A DNA stretch of 64,000 bases, taken from positions 1 through 64,000 of the forward strand of contig DATGLK010000044.1 in NCBI GenBank assembly GCA_035294265.1, given 5' to 3'. Under the pieces are notes generated by a model. The model was not told the DNA's origin, made no database searches, and worked only from the letters and a program-made list of their open reading frames with translations. The DNA is from Candidatus Binataceae bacterium (GTDB lineage: Bacteria; Desulfobacterota; Binatia; Binatales; Binataceae). This document shows positions 1 through 7,541 of the stretch, in pieces. Position 1 is the first letter of the stretch; each line of letters begins with the position of its first letter. The position numbers and the translations under genes are program-made.

Positions 1-163
1 CGCTCACCGCAGTGCGTAGACGCGGGTTGGCGTTGATGTCGCCCCCACCCAAGCGCGCGGCGATGGTGATCTCTTTGATCAGCTTGGTAAACAGCTTGCC
101 GCGCTTGGCATCACGCGCCGCCTTCTTGTGCTTAATCGAACTCCATTTAGAATGGCCTGACAT
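1..163 (-). CDS. yebC: YebC/PmpR-family protein, 5' end only
   Basis: Only the first 54 codons lie in the window; the gene runs off the left edge. The ATG is at 161-163 on the minus strand. The protein opens with [13 protein letters not shown] and continues with a KGKLFTKL-like stretch and [12 protein letters not shown], which is the conserved N-terminal signature of the YebC/DUF28 family. Family members are DNA-binding regulators, and some help ribosomes through polyproline stretches. It is divergent from the lipoprotein gene at 256. In many genomes yebC precedes ruvC; that neighbour would lie outside the window. Confidence 0.93.
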   Translation of the reverse strand, partial: MSGHSKWSSIKHKKAARDAKRGKLFTKLIKEITIAARLGGGDINANPRLRTAVS

Positions 164-255
164 GACTCTTATAAGCCTTTGTAAAACTTGGGGGCGATCA
201 TCCTCACCTTACCACAGCCAGAGGCGGCGCGGGAGCCGCTAGCGCCGGACCAGTG

Positions 256-825
256 ATGGCAAGATTGTTGCGATACCGCTCGCAGAAAGCAACCGACCGC
301 CGGCGCGGGCTGCTTGCCCGTTGGTGGCCGGCTCTAGGAACCTTGGCGCTGGCCGCCTGCCTTTACCCCCCGCAGGCACCGCCGCCCGCTTCGGCCCTGC
401 CCACCAAGATGGTGATCGACGCGCCCTACGATCTGACTTGGGACGCCGTCAACAAGGTGATGAAAGACCTGGGCTACATCATCGTGGCTCAGGACCCCAG
501 CCACGGGATTATCGAAACCCAGGGCATCGCTTTTACGCTGTACGATGCCGATTGCGGCATCGTCGGGACCGCAGTGGGCAAGCAGGTGGCTCAGCCAGCG
601 GCGGGCAGCAGCTCGGTCTTCAACATTTATCTGAAGCCAGCGGGCGACGAAGCTACCAGCGTCAGCATCCAGGCCAATTACAGCACCCCGATTCAGGTCC
701 CCTTCCATCCCCAGCAAAACCAAGTCTGTGTATCGAGCGGACGGCGCGAAAACGCCCTGCTTGAGCTATTCAAGGAACAGGCCGCCAAAACCCATCGACC
801 AGTCTTCAAGCCCCCGAGCCAATAA
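256..825 (+). CDS. Putative lipoprotein of unknown function
   Basis: This gene encodes 189 residues. The N-terminus is basic, then hydrophobic, and ends in a lipobox (LAAC, Cys35), so export and lipid anchoring are likely. The mature part begins with a Pro/Ala-rich linker and a single domain containing DAPYDLTWDAVNKVMKDLGY. That stretch resembles the start of small periplasmic lipoproteins in which an alpha/beta domain handles an apolar ligand, but I do not recognise the family. The start could be the GTG at 253; the adjacent ATG at 256 is preferred. It is followed after 41 bases by the LOG-family gene, possibly in one transcript. Confidence 0.75.
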   Translation: MARLLRYRSQKATDRRRGLLARWWPALGTLALAACLYPPQAPPPASALPTKMVIDAPYDLTWDAVNKVMKDLGYIIVAQDPSHGIIETQGIAFTLYDADCGIVGTAVGKQVAQPAAGSSSVFNIYLKPAGDEATSVSIQANYSTPIQVPFHPQQNQVCVSSGRRENALLELFKEQAAKTHRPVFKPPSQ

Positions 826-866
826 CCGAACTATGGCAGTGGCGCCGCGCGCGCTAGGCTAAACGC

Positions 867-1451
867 ATGGCAATCCAAAGAGTTTGCGTCTATTGCGCTT
901 CCAGCCGGCAATGTGATCCGGTCTACCATCAAGCTGCCGCCGAGCTGGGTCGGGAGCTGGCCGCCCATCACGTGACGATCGTTTACGGCGGTGGCGCGGC
1001 CGGCTCGATGGGCCATCTAGCCAACGCTGCCCTAGACGCGGGCGGTCACGTGGTGGGCATCTTGCCCCGCTTCATGTACGACCTTGAATGGGGCCATCAA
1101 CGGCTCTCGGAACTGCGGCTGGTCAACGACCTTCACGAGCGCAAGCGCGCCATGATAGCCGAGGTCGATGCGGTCATCGCGCTGCCCGGCGGCTGTGGCA
1201 CCCTTGAAGAATTATTCGAGGCTATCACCTGGAAACGGCTGGGGCTGTACGCCGGGCCGATTGTGCTGGTGAATACTCGAGGCTTTTTCGACGATTGCGT
1301 CAAACTGCTTCAGGCTTGCATCGAGCAACGCTTCATGGACCCCCGTCACGCGCAAATGTGGAGCGTGGTGAACCAGCCGGCTGAGGTCTTGGCAGCGATC
1401 GAATCGGCCCCACCCTGGTTTCATCGCAATCGTGCCTTTGCCGCGCTTTAA
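867..1451 (+). CDS. LOG-family protein (nucleotide 5'-monophosphate phosphoribohydrolase-like)
   Basis: This 194-residue Rossmann-like protein carries the two LOG/TIGR00730 signatures: GGGAAGSMG at about residues 41-49 and PGGCGTLEE at about 107-115. LOG enzymes hydrolyse N-glycosidic bonds of (cytokinin) nucleoside 5'-monophosphates and release ribose 5-phosphate; related PpnN proteins act on ordinary purine nucleotides. The length is normal for the short LOG group. Substrate cannot be told from sequence. An inverted repeat just downstream may end the transcript. Confidence 0.88.
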   Translation: MAIQRVCVYCASSRQCDPVYHQAAAELGRELAAHHVTIVYGGGAAGSMGHLANAALDAGGHVVGILPRFMYDLEWGHQRLSELRLVNDLHERKRAMIAEVDAVIALPGGCGTLEELFEAITWKRLGLYAGPIVLVNTRGFFDDCVKLLQACIEQRFMDPRHAQMWSVVNQPAEVLAAIESAPPWFHRNRAFAAL

Positions 1452-1456
1452 GCGAT

Positions 1457-1484
1457 TGCGCTGAGCGGTATAAGCATCAGCGCA
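1457..1484 (+). terminator. Possible hairpin terminator after the LOG gene
   Basis: An inverted repeat with 8-base arms (TGCGCTGA / TCAGCGCA) and a 12-base loop begins 6 bases after the LOG stop codon. No T-run follows, so it may only be an RNA-stabilising hairpin. The rest of 1485-1710 shows no gene. Confidence 0.35.
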
Positions 1485-1710
1485 TTGCGAAAAGAGCCGA
1501 GAATTGTCCGGTTAAGCAAAAGTTTGGCCTTATGCCTTGACGCCATCACGCAATTTATGCCATTGCGATGGCTCGATCCGTAGCGATCATTGCCTTGGGG
1601 AAGGCGAGTCTGGGGAACTTTGCGCGGCGTTAGCCTCGCGGGATGCGGTTCGAAACCTGGCCGGCTTTAAGCGGGTGCGTCGCGCAACCTAACATAGGGG
1701 AGCGCAGACC

Positions 1711-3018
1711 ATGAGACGTATGACCGTTGCGCTGCTGGCGGCGGCGCTGGTCGGGGGACTGGCGGCGACGGCACCAGCGCAGGACACGATCCCACCCGGC
1801 ACCACCATCACGATTCAGAACTGGCAAAAATACAAAAACTTCATGTCGGTCACCTTCCAGTCGATGTGGACCAGCAATAACCCCACCACTCGGGTGCCCC
1901 CCGCCGCAGTGGTCCAGGTGGGGCCCACCCGCTCTTACAATATCGGCCACTGGTACTGGGACGCCACCGAGCGCTATAGCAAACAGGTTCAACTGGTTAG
2001 GGCGGCCGACGGCGGCTACACGATGCGTGGTTATGTAGCCGGGCAGCCCTTTCCCAACATCACGGCATCCGATCCGTTGGCCGGCTACAAGCTGATGTAC
2101 AATACCTACTTTCAGTACGAACCGGCGGTGGTGGTGTACGACCGGGCCCAGGTGTACGACGTCGATCGTTATCAGAACGTAACCTTCCTGCGCGCACTGA
2201 TCATCGGCTACACCTTGATGCATATCGTGGACCCCGGCTACCCGATGCAGGTGCCGCAGGCCAACGGCTTTTATCTTGCCCATACCGCCGAACAGATGGA
2301 GCCCGAACAGATCAAGTACCTCACCGCGCTCAATTTCACCTGGAGCGACCCTGAACGCTTTCCCGAATCCTACGTCTTCGTACCCAGTCTGCGCCGCACC
2401 CTGCGGCTGTCCAGCAATTCGCGCTGCGCTCCCTTCCAGGGGCAGGATTTCGACAACGACGATGAAACCCCGGTGCCGCTGCCGCCCACTTGGTTCCAAG
2501 CCAAATTTCTAGGGCTGCATAAGATGCTGATGTTCATCTTTAGAAACGACCGCGCCTCGCAGGACGCCTCCACTAAACGGAGCAGTTACTACGCCCCGGC
2601 GCTCAATTTGATGCCCAAGCCCGAAGTGCTGGGGCCCTGGCAGATGCGCGACCTGTACGCGCTGCAACTGCAGCGTCTGCCGCAATGGGACCGCGGCTAC
2701 TGCCACGCCAATCGCATCTCCTACCTGGATAAGGAAACCGCTTCGACCGCCGGTTACGACACCTGGGATCAGAACAACAAGTTCTGGCGCGGGATGGTGC
2801 CCTTTCCGATGCCGCTCGCCAAGCCCGACGGCGGCGTCTTCATGACCGGGCAAGTCTGGGCCCATGACAATCCGGACTTCCAAAATGACCATCAAAGCCT
2901 GCTCCTGCCTCCCACCGAAGGGGCGGACGCCGTCTGGGTCAATCAGAACACCCCAGGCAAGTTCGTCAATTACGAACGCTACGCGACTCCCGCCGGCCTG
3001 CAGCAAGTGCTGCAATAA
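1711..3018 (+). CDS. DUF1329-family exported protein
   Basis: This gene encodes 435 residues with a clear Sec signal peptide (hydrophobic run ending near APA-Q, about residue 23). The sequence has DUF1329 features: a TITIQNWQKYK start, the VPSLRRTLRLS segment in the middle and a W-rich C-terminal half with EVLGPWQMRDLYALQ. DUF1329 proteins have a LolA/LolB-like fold, are periplasmic or outer-membrane associated, and often sit beside DUF1302 barrels and RND exporters in hydrocarbon and steroid degraders. None of those partners is adjacent here. The exact role is unknown. A GC-rich hairpin follows the stop. Confidence 0.8.
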   Translation: MRRMTVALLAAALVGGLAATAPAQDTIPPGTTITIQNWQKYKNFMSVTFQSMWTSNNPTTRVPPAAVVQVGPTRSYNIGHWYWDATERYSKQVQLVRAADGGYTMRGYVAGQPFPNITASDPLAGYKLMYNTYFQYEPAVVVYDRAQVYDVDRYQNVTFLRALIIGYTLMHIVDPGYPMQVPQANGFYLAHTAEQMEPEQIKYLTALNFTWSDPERFPESYVFVPSLRRTLRLSSNSRCAPFQGQDFDNDDETPVPLPPTWFQAKFLGLHKMLMFIFRNDRASQDASTKRSSYYAPALNLMPKPEVLGPWQMRDLYALQLQRLPQWDRGYCHANRISYLDKETASTAGYDTWDQNNKFWRGMVPFPMPLAKPDGGVFMTGQVWAHDNPDFQNDHQSLLLPPTEGADAVWVNQNTPGKFVNYERYATPAGLQQVLQ

Positions 3019-3034
3019 CCGGAGCCGTGAGGGA

Positions 3035-3056
3035 GAGCGCCGCCCACGCGGCGCTC
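3035..3056 (+). terminator. Hairpin downstream of the DUF1329 gene
   Basis: A perfect 9-bp GC-rich stem (GAGCGCCGC / GCGGCGCTC) with a 4-base CCAC loop lies 16 bases after the stop codon. It is followed by C/T-rich sequence rather than a clean T-run, so intrinsic termination is plausible but not certain. Confidence 0.5.
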
Positions 3057-3171
3057 CCCCTTCCCGAGCACTCGCACACCCCGCAGGCTATAGTCGATAG
3101 CGCGGCGCAGCGATAAGTTGAGCCTGGAGATGAGGGTCGCGAGCGCACGGCCCGAATCGGGGAGAAGCGCC

Positions 3172-4074
3172 ATGCGCATCGGTTTCATTGGCTTGGGCAA
3201 CATGGGCGGACCGATGGCCTTGCATCTGCTGGCAGCGGGCCACGATGTGACGGTCCACGATATCCGCGTTGAGCTGGCTCAGCGCCAGCTTCAAGCTGGC
3301 GCCCGCTGGGCCGATTCGCCTCACACTCTAGCTCGCCAAAGCGACCTCGTGATGACCTCGCTGCCGGGCCCGCGCGAAGTGGAGACGGTAGTCTCAGGTC
3401 CGCAGGGAATCGCGAGCGCACTTGCCCCAGGCGCGCTTTATATCGATCTCTCGACCAACTCGCCCGCTGTGGTGCGCCAACTTCATGCCCAGCTCCAGCG
3501 TCGCGAGGTCGCGATGCTCGACGCACCGGTGAGCGGGGGGAAGGCCGGCGCCGAGGCAGCCACGCTGGCTATTTATGTGGGCGGCGAGGAGGCGGTGTTT
3601 GAGCGGGCCAAACCCATTCTCGGCGCGCTGGGCAACAAGCTGCTTTATATCGGCGCAATCGGCGCTGGCTCGGTGGCCAAGCTAGTTCATAACCTGATCT
3701 CGGTGTGCAGCATCAAGGTGTTTTCCGAAGCCTTGACCCTGGGAGTGAAGGCCGGCGTGCCGGGAGCGGCGTTGGTAACCGCCATCGAGGCCGGTGCTTA
3801 CGGCCAGGGGCGCGGGATGTTGCGCATGATGCCCGACCTCTTGGGCGAGCGCCATTTTTCACCCGCTCGCTTCGCGCTTAAGCTAGCGCGTAAGGACCTG
3901 GGGCTGGCAACCGAGCTGGCCCGTCAGCTTGAGGTGCCGATGGCGGCGGCAGCGCTGGTGGAACAGGACCTCACCGAGCTTATCCGGCGAGGACTGGGCG
4001 AGCTGGACTTCTTCGCGCAGTTTACCTTGCAGGAGGAGCGCGCCGGGGTCAAAGTCAAGGGTAGCAACCAGTAG
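3172..4074 (+). CDS. NAD(P)-dependent beta-hydroxyacid dehydrogenase (3-hydroxyisobutyrate dehydrogenase family)
   Basis: This gene encodes 300 residues. The Rossmann motif GFIGLGNMGGPMA is at residues 4-16, the substrate-binding motif DAPVSGG at 117-123, and the catalytic Lys is in GAGSVAKLVHN (about Lys170). The family oxidises beta-hydroxyacids such as 3-hydroxyisobutyrate or tartronate semialdehyde. The ATG at 3172 is chosen because MRIGFIGLG is the normal family start and GGGGAGAAG lies just upstream; an in-frame start at 3118 would add 18 unlikely residues. The carboxymuconolactone-decarboxylase-like gene begins 37 bases downstream, suggesting one operon. Confidence 0.88.
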   Translation: MRIGFIGLGNMGGPMALHLLAAGHDVTVHDIRVELAQRQLQAGARWADSPHTLARQSDLVMTSLPGPREVETVVSGPQGIASALAPGALYIDLSTNSPAVVRQLHAQLQRREVAMLDAPVSGGKAGAEAATLAIYVGGEEAVFERAKPILGALGNKLLYIGAIGAGSVAKLVHNLISVCSIKVFSEALTLGVKAGVPGAALVTAIEAGAYGQGRGMLRMMPDLLGERHFSPARFALKLARKDLGLATELARQLEVPMAAAALVEQDLTELIRRGLGELDFFAQFTLQEERAGVKVKGSNQ

Positions 4075-4111
4075 CGGCGCCATCGCCGCTGCCGCATGGG
4101 AGGCTTTTTTG

Positions 4112-4486
4112 GTGGCAAACGATCTGCGGGAAAAAGGCGCGCTCATTCGCCAGCAGCTCTGGGGCAATGACCCTCAAACAAAGGCCCAGACCGAGCGGAT
4201 GGAGGCGTTTCATAAGGATCTGGGTGACTTTATTCAGGAACAGCTCTTCGGCGGCATTTGGTCGCGACCAGGTCTGCCGCTCAAGACCCGCTCTTTGATT
4301 ACAGTAGCCGCATTGATGGCGATGGGGCGGGGGCCACAACTGCGCGCGCACATGCGTGGCGCGCTCAACATCGGAATCACCCCCGGGGAACTCAAGGAGG
4401 TGATTTTACACTTGTCTCAGTACAGCGGCATGCCTACGGCGGTTGAAGCCGTACGCATCCTGCAAGAATTGCTGGAGGCGCCATAG
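4112..4486 (+). CDS. Carboxymuconolactone decarboxylase-like protein
   Basis: This gene encodes 124 residues, with the AhpD/CMD fold signature around FGGIWSRPGLPLKTRSLIT and the C-terminal helix ITPGELKEVILHLSQYSGMPTAVEA. True CMDs decarboxylate 4-carboxymuconolactone in the protocatechuate pathway. The Cys-xx-Cys pair of peroxidase-type AhpD is absent, so decarboxylase or related chemistry fits better. The GTG at 4112 is preferred over a longer frame because GGGAGG sits 8 bases upstream. No other protocatechuate genes are nearby, so the substrate is open. Confidence 0.82.
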   Translation: MANDLREKGALIRQQLWGNDPQTKAQTERMEAFHKDLGDFIQEQLFGGIWSRPGLPLKTRSLITVAALMAMGRGPQLRAHMRGALNIGITPGELKEVILHLSQYSGMPTAVEAVRILQELLEAP

Positions 4487-4489
4487 AGC

Positions 4490-5320
4490 TCACGCTGGCG
4501 CCAGCCGGCGTGCCACCACAATAAAGGCGGAATGACCGACCATGCGATGGACCGGCCGCACGCTCAGCCCCTTAACCTGCCACGGCCGCAACAGCGTTTC
4601 GAAGCACTCGACCTGGGCAAACTCGGGGCTCTGCTGGAGCGCGTCGACGCTGTCCTTGAGCTGCAGCGCGGTGGGAACATAGCAAATCAGCACGCCGCCG
4701 GGACGCAGTGCGGCGAGGACTTGGGGTAGCGCGCGCCAGGGTTCGGCCAGGTCAAGGAAGATGCGATCGACTCCCCGTTCGTCGAAGCCCTGATATAAGT
4801 CGCGCAGCTTGAGCGACCAGGTTGGGGCTGGGCCGAAGAAGGCGGCGACATTTTCGCGTGCCATGCGGGCGAAATCTTCGCGTCGCTCGTAGGAGAAGAC
4901 TTCACCGTGTTCGCCCACCGCTCGCAACAACGCGATCGTCAGGGCACCCGCGCCGATGCCACCCTCAATCACGCGCGCGCCGGGGAAAACGTCGCCCCAG
5001 ATTAGCAGCGGTCCGGTATCCTTAGGATAAATCACCTGGGCTTGACGAGGCAGCAGCGGGATCAAGTCGGCGTAGGTGGGCCGCAGGACCAAAAACGTCT
5101 CGCCGGTGCTGAACTTAACGCGCGAACCCTCGACCAGGCCGAACAGATCCTCAGCCGCGACTTGGCCGCGGATGGTCACCCGCCGCCCGCGGCGCAGCCG
5201 CTTGAGATACTGGCGTCCCTTGCGATCAATAAAAATGACCGCATCGTCCTCTTTGAGGGTCGGATCCAAGCCTATCAGACTTAGGCCGGCACGCCGCGCG
5301 ACGCAACCATGACCCGACAT
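4490..5320 (-). CDS. trmI: tRNA (adenine-58-N1)-methyltransferase
   Basis: This gene encodes 276 residues of the TrmI family, which methylates A58 in the T-loop of tRNA using SAM. The N-terminal beta-domain has VIFIDRKGRQYLKRL. The SAM-binding core has GARVIEGGIGAGALTIALL, then GEVFSYERREDFARMARENV and DRIFLDLAEPWRALP. The ATG at 5318-5320 has no obvious ribosome-binding site and the first 17 residues are not family-typical, so a shorter start is possible. The gene is convergent with the CMD-like gene (3-base gap) and divergent from the zinc-ribbon gene at 5416. Confidence 0.9.
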   Translation of the reverse strand: MSGHGCVARRAGLSLIGLDPTLKEDDAVIFIDRKGRQYLKRLRRGRRVTIRGQVAAEDLFGLVEGSRVKFSTGETFLVLRPTYADLIPLLPRQAQVIYPKDTGPLLIWGDVFPGARVIEGGIGAGALTIALLRAVGEHGEVFSYERREDFARMARENVAAFFGPAPTWSLKLRDLYQGFDERGVDRIFLDLAEPWRALPQVLAALRPGGVLICYVPTALQLKDSVDALQQSPEFAQVECFETLLRPWQVKGLSVRPVHRMVGHSAFIVVARRLAPA

Positions 5321-5360
5321 ATTGACTGGGTACCAAGCTAGCGTTTAGCCTTAGCTCAGA

Positions 5361-5401
5361 AGCCCGACCTTGTTCAGCAGTGACCGGTCGGGCTATTTTT
5401 T
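5361..5401 (+). terminator. Intrinsic terminator/attenuator in the leader of the zinc-ribbon gene
   Basis: A 9-bp stem (AGCCCGACC / GGTCGGGCT) with a 16-base loop is followed directly by ATTTTTT, a textbook rho-independent terminator on the plus strand. It lies only 14 bases before the ATG at 5416 and no plus-strand gene ends upstream. It therefore looks like a leader attenuator, or the end of a very short RNA. A weak -35-like TTGACT at 5322 lies upstream. Confidence 0.7.
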
Positions 5402-5415
5402 GACGGGGGTAACCG

Positions 5416-5586
5416 ATGGCGGAAAAAAAAGCCAAAACGGCCGAACGCGGTGCCGAAGCGGTACATAAGCACATGTGCCCCAGCTGCGGCGCCGAAAGCA
5501 AAGTTATCTTCTATACCGGCTTCGGCAAGCGGGGATTTTTCTGGGTGTGCGAAAAGAATTGCGGTTACACCGCGCGCACGCGCTAA
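5416..5586 (+). CDS. Small zinc-ribbon protein (56 aa)
   Basis: This short gene has an ATG at 5416 and a GGGGGT ribosome-binding site 6 bases upstream. The Lys-rich N-terminus is followed by a CPSC knuckle (Cys21, Cys24) and a CEKNC knuckle (Cys45, Cys49), which would bind one zinc in a ribbon. Length and layout recall small nucleic-acid-binding or ribosome-associated zinc ribbons, but no family is recognised. It lies 17 bases before a second cysteine-knuckle gene, probably in one transcript. Confidence 0.7.
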   Translation: MAEKKAKTAERGAEAVHKHMCPSCGAESKVIFYTGFGKRGFFWVCEKNCGYTARTR

Positions 5587-5603
5587 CCGAGGTTGGAAAT
5601 ATC

Positions 5604-5945
5604 GTGGCCAGAGCGCGTAAGCCCAGTAAGTCGTCGAAGTCCGATCTGTACGCCGGCCTGACCGAAGCCGACGAGCACGAAGAAGAAGCCGACCTGCCCC
5701 GCGACGAAGCCGGCCGGCGAAAAATCAAGCGCCAGTACGAGGAGCTGCTCGGCATTCGCATCGAAAAGCTTAAGGGGCGGATTCTCAATCGCGAGCGTAT
5801 CAACAAAACCATCGAAGGCATTTACTTCATCTGCGATAAGTGTATGAAGGTCTGCCATTCGCTCGACGAGGGGATCGTCGAAGACCCGGCCAATCTGCAC
5901 AACTTATGCAATAGATGCGCCAAAGGCCGCACTGCGGCAGCTTGA
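5604..5945 (+). CDS. Small zinc-finger protein, DksA/TraR-like layout
   Basis: This gene encodes 113 residues from a GTG start at 5604. A charged, helical N-terminal two thirds (Lys- and Glu-rich, about residues 1-70) is followed by CDKCMKVC (Cys77, 80, 84) and CNRC (Cys102, 105). A coiled N-terminal part with a C-terminal Cys4 zinc finger is the general plan of DksA/TraR-type RNA polymerase-binding proteins. The spacing between knuckles differs from DksA, so this is only an analogy. It is probably co-transcribed with the 56-residue zinc-ribbon gene upstream. Confidence 0.65.
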   Translation: MARARKPSKSSKSDLYAGLTEADEHEEEADLPRDEAGRRKIKRQYEELLGIRIEKLKGRILNRERINKTIEGIYFICDKCMKVCHSLDEGIVEDPANLHNLCNRCAKGRTAAA

Positions 5946-6067
5946 CCTAGTTTGAGTTCGATCGCGCGCTTTTAATTGAGTATCGTCCGGGCTAATTTGT
6001 CTTAATGGCGGCGCAGCCCGGCTTTTCGGCGATTGCGGCAATTTGGCGGTCAAAGTAGAGAGAGGCG

Positions 6068-6997
6068 ATGGCCCTACAGCTTATTCCCCCGGATGTTAAT
6101 GTAGATTTCGTTGGCAAGCGAAAATTTTTCGTCTTGCTCTCGACCGCAATCAACATCATCGCCCTCCTGCTGCTGATCTTCCGCGGCCTCAACTATGGAG
6201 TCGATTTTGCCGGCGGTACCGTGGTTCAAATCCGCGCTACCCGTCCCACCTCCGCCGAGGCCCTGCGTCATGCGCTGCAACCGCTCAACCTGGGCGACGT
6301 GACCATCCAAGATTTCGGCCAGGTCGGCTATCAGTACTTGGTACGCTTCGAGAAGGTCAGCAACCTCAAGAATTTCCGTAGCCTTTTGGTTACCGCCCTG
6401 GATAAGGGCTACGGTCCTGGCGGGGCCGAGGTGCTGCGGGTAGAAAGCGTCGGCGCACGAGTGGGCAAGGATTTGCGGCGCGACGCGATCGGGGCGGTGG
6501 TGGTCGCTACCATCTTCATGGGGGTCTTCATCGCCTGGCAGTTCCGCAACGTGAGCTGGAGCTTCGGCACCGGTGCGGTTATCGCCTTGATTCACGATAT
6601 CCTGGTCGTAACCGGGGCCCTGGTTATCGCCCAGTTGCAGTTCGACCTGACCACCCTGGCGGCACTGCTCACGGTAATCGGCTATTCGGTCCATGACACG
6701 ATCATCGTCTCCGACCGGATTCGCGAGGATGCGCTTAAGCGGCGGCGAGAAAGCCTGCCCGTGATCATGAATCGGGCGATCAACGAGACCCTCTCACGCA
6801 CGATCCTGACTTCGGGGGTAGCGATCGTGGTGTTGATCGTGCTGCTGGCGCTGGGCGGGCCCATTCTGCGCCCCTCCGCCTTCACCCTTCTGGTCGGCTT
6901 TATTACCGGCACCTATTCATCGATTTATATCGCCGGTCCGGTGGTCTTGTTCTGGGAAAGCCGCGTCAAGATCAAAGCCCTGCCGCGCGCGGCCTGA
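6068..6997 (+). CDS. secF: Protein translocase subunit SecF
   Basis: This gene encodes 309 residues. It has the SecF hallmarks: a first membrane helix, then GLNYGVDFAGGTVVQI, a periplasmic P1-like domain, and a five-helix RND-type bundle with TVIGYSVHDTIIVSDRIRE and INETLSRTILTSG. SecF works with SecD to drive protein export using the proton motive force. SecD normally sits directly upstream; here the upstream genes are small zinc-ribbon genes, so secD must be elsewhere. The length matches free-standing SecF, not a SecDF fusion. Confidence 0.95.
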   Translation: MALQLIPPDVNVDFVGKRKFFVLLSTAINIIALLLLIFRGLNYGVDFAGGTVVQIRATRPTSAEALRHALQPLNLGDVTIQDFGQVGYQYLVRFEKVSNLKNFRSLLVTALDKGYGPGGAEVLRVESVGARVGKDLRRDAIGAVVVATIFMGVFIAWQFRNVSWSFGTGAVIALIHDILVVTGALVIAQLQFDLTTLAALLTVIGYSVHDTIIVSDRIREDALKRRRESLPVIMNRAINETLSRTILTSGVAIVVLIVLLALGGPILRPSAFTLLVGFITGTYSSIYIAGPVVLFWESRVKIKALPRAA

Positions 6998-7015
6998 CGC
7001 GCCCCCTTGGCCGCC

Positions 7016-7306
7016 ATGGACAAGCTGCTGGCAACCTCGCGAGGCAGCTACCGGCTGATAATAGTCGAAACGGTTGCGGCCGGCGCGGGCGCTATAGCTA
7101 CAATTTCGCTCGAGCACAGTGGCGGGCTGGAGAAATTTGCCTTTCGCTGCCGCATCGAGAAAACTTTGGAAGCTGAGTCGGTTCGGTTGCGCTCGCTTTT
7201 AGAGCCCTGGCTTGAAAAGAATTTCGAGTCGGTACGCGAGGCGGCGTTGAAGTCCATCCGCACGGAGCGCCGTTTGGCCGAGTTGGAACCCACCTTGGCC
7301 GCCTGA
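7016..7306 (+). CDS. Hypothetical protein (96 aa)
   Basis: This 96-residue protein starts with an ATG 19 bases after secF, so it is probably in the secF transcript. It has a beta-strand-rich first half and an amphipathic helical C-terminal half (RSLLEPWLEKNFESVREAALKSIRTERRLAELEPTL). No signal peptide or known motif was seen. A TTG at 7007 is an alternative start. About 235 bases without a gene follow before the convergent MFS transporter. Confidence 0.6.
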   Translation: MDKLLATSRGSYRLIIVETVAAGAGAIATISLEHSGGLEKFAFRCRIEKTLEAESVRLRSLLEPWLEKNFESVREAALKSIRTERRLAELEPTLAA

Positions 7307-7541
7307 CTCAAACAAAAAATTCTTTCTGGAAAAAACGGGAGGCGCCCTTGAGCACATCCTTCACCCGTGCCCGACGCCTTGGGCTGAAGGCGCAAGCCGG
7401 AAGAGGCGCTGGTGTGGTGATTGCGGCGGTGTCGAGGGATCCAACGCATACACCATACTCATCCTCACTCCCCCCGGCATCGTGTGGGGAGGAGGGGTAC
7501 AATTGGCCGCAGCGCGCAATGTTTACTCGGCCGCTAAGCGG

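Noticed and set aside
1630-2499. 289-codon minus-strand open frame
   Set aside because: It is antisense to the DUF1329 gene, which has a signal peptide and family motifs.
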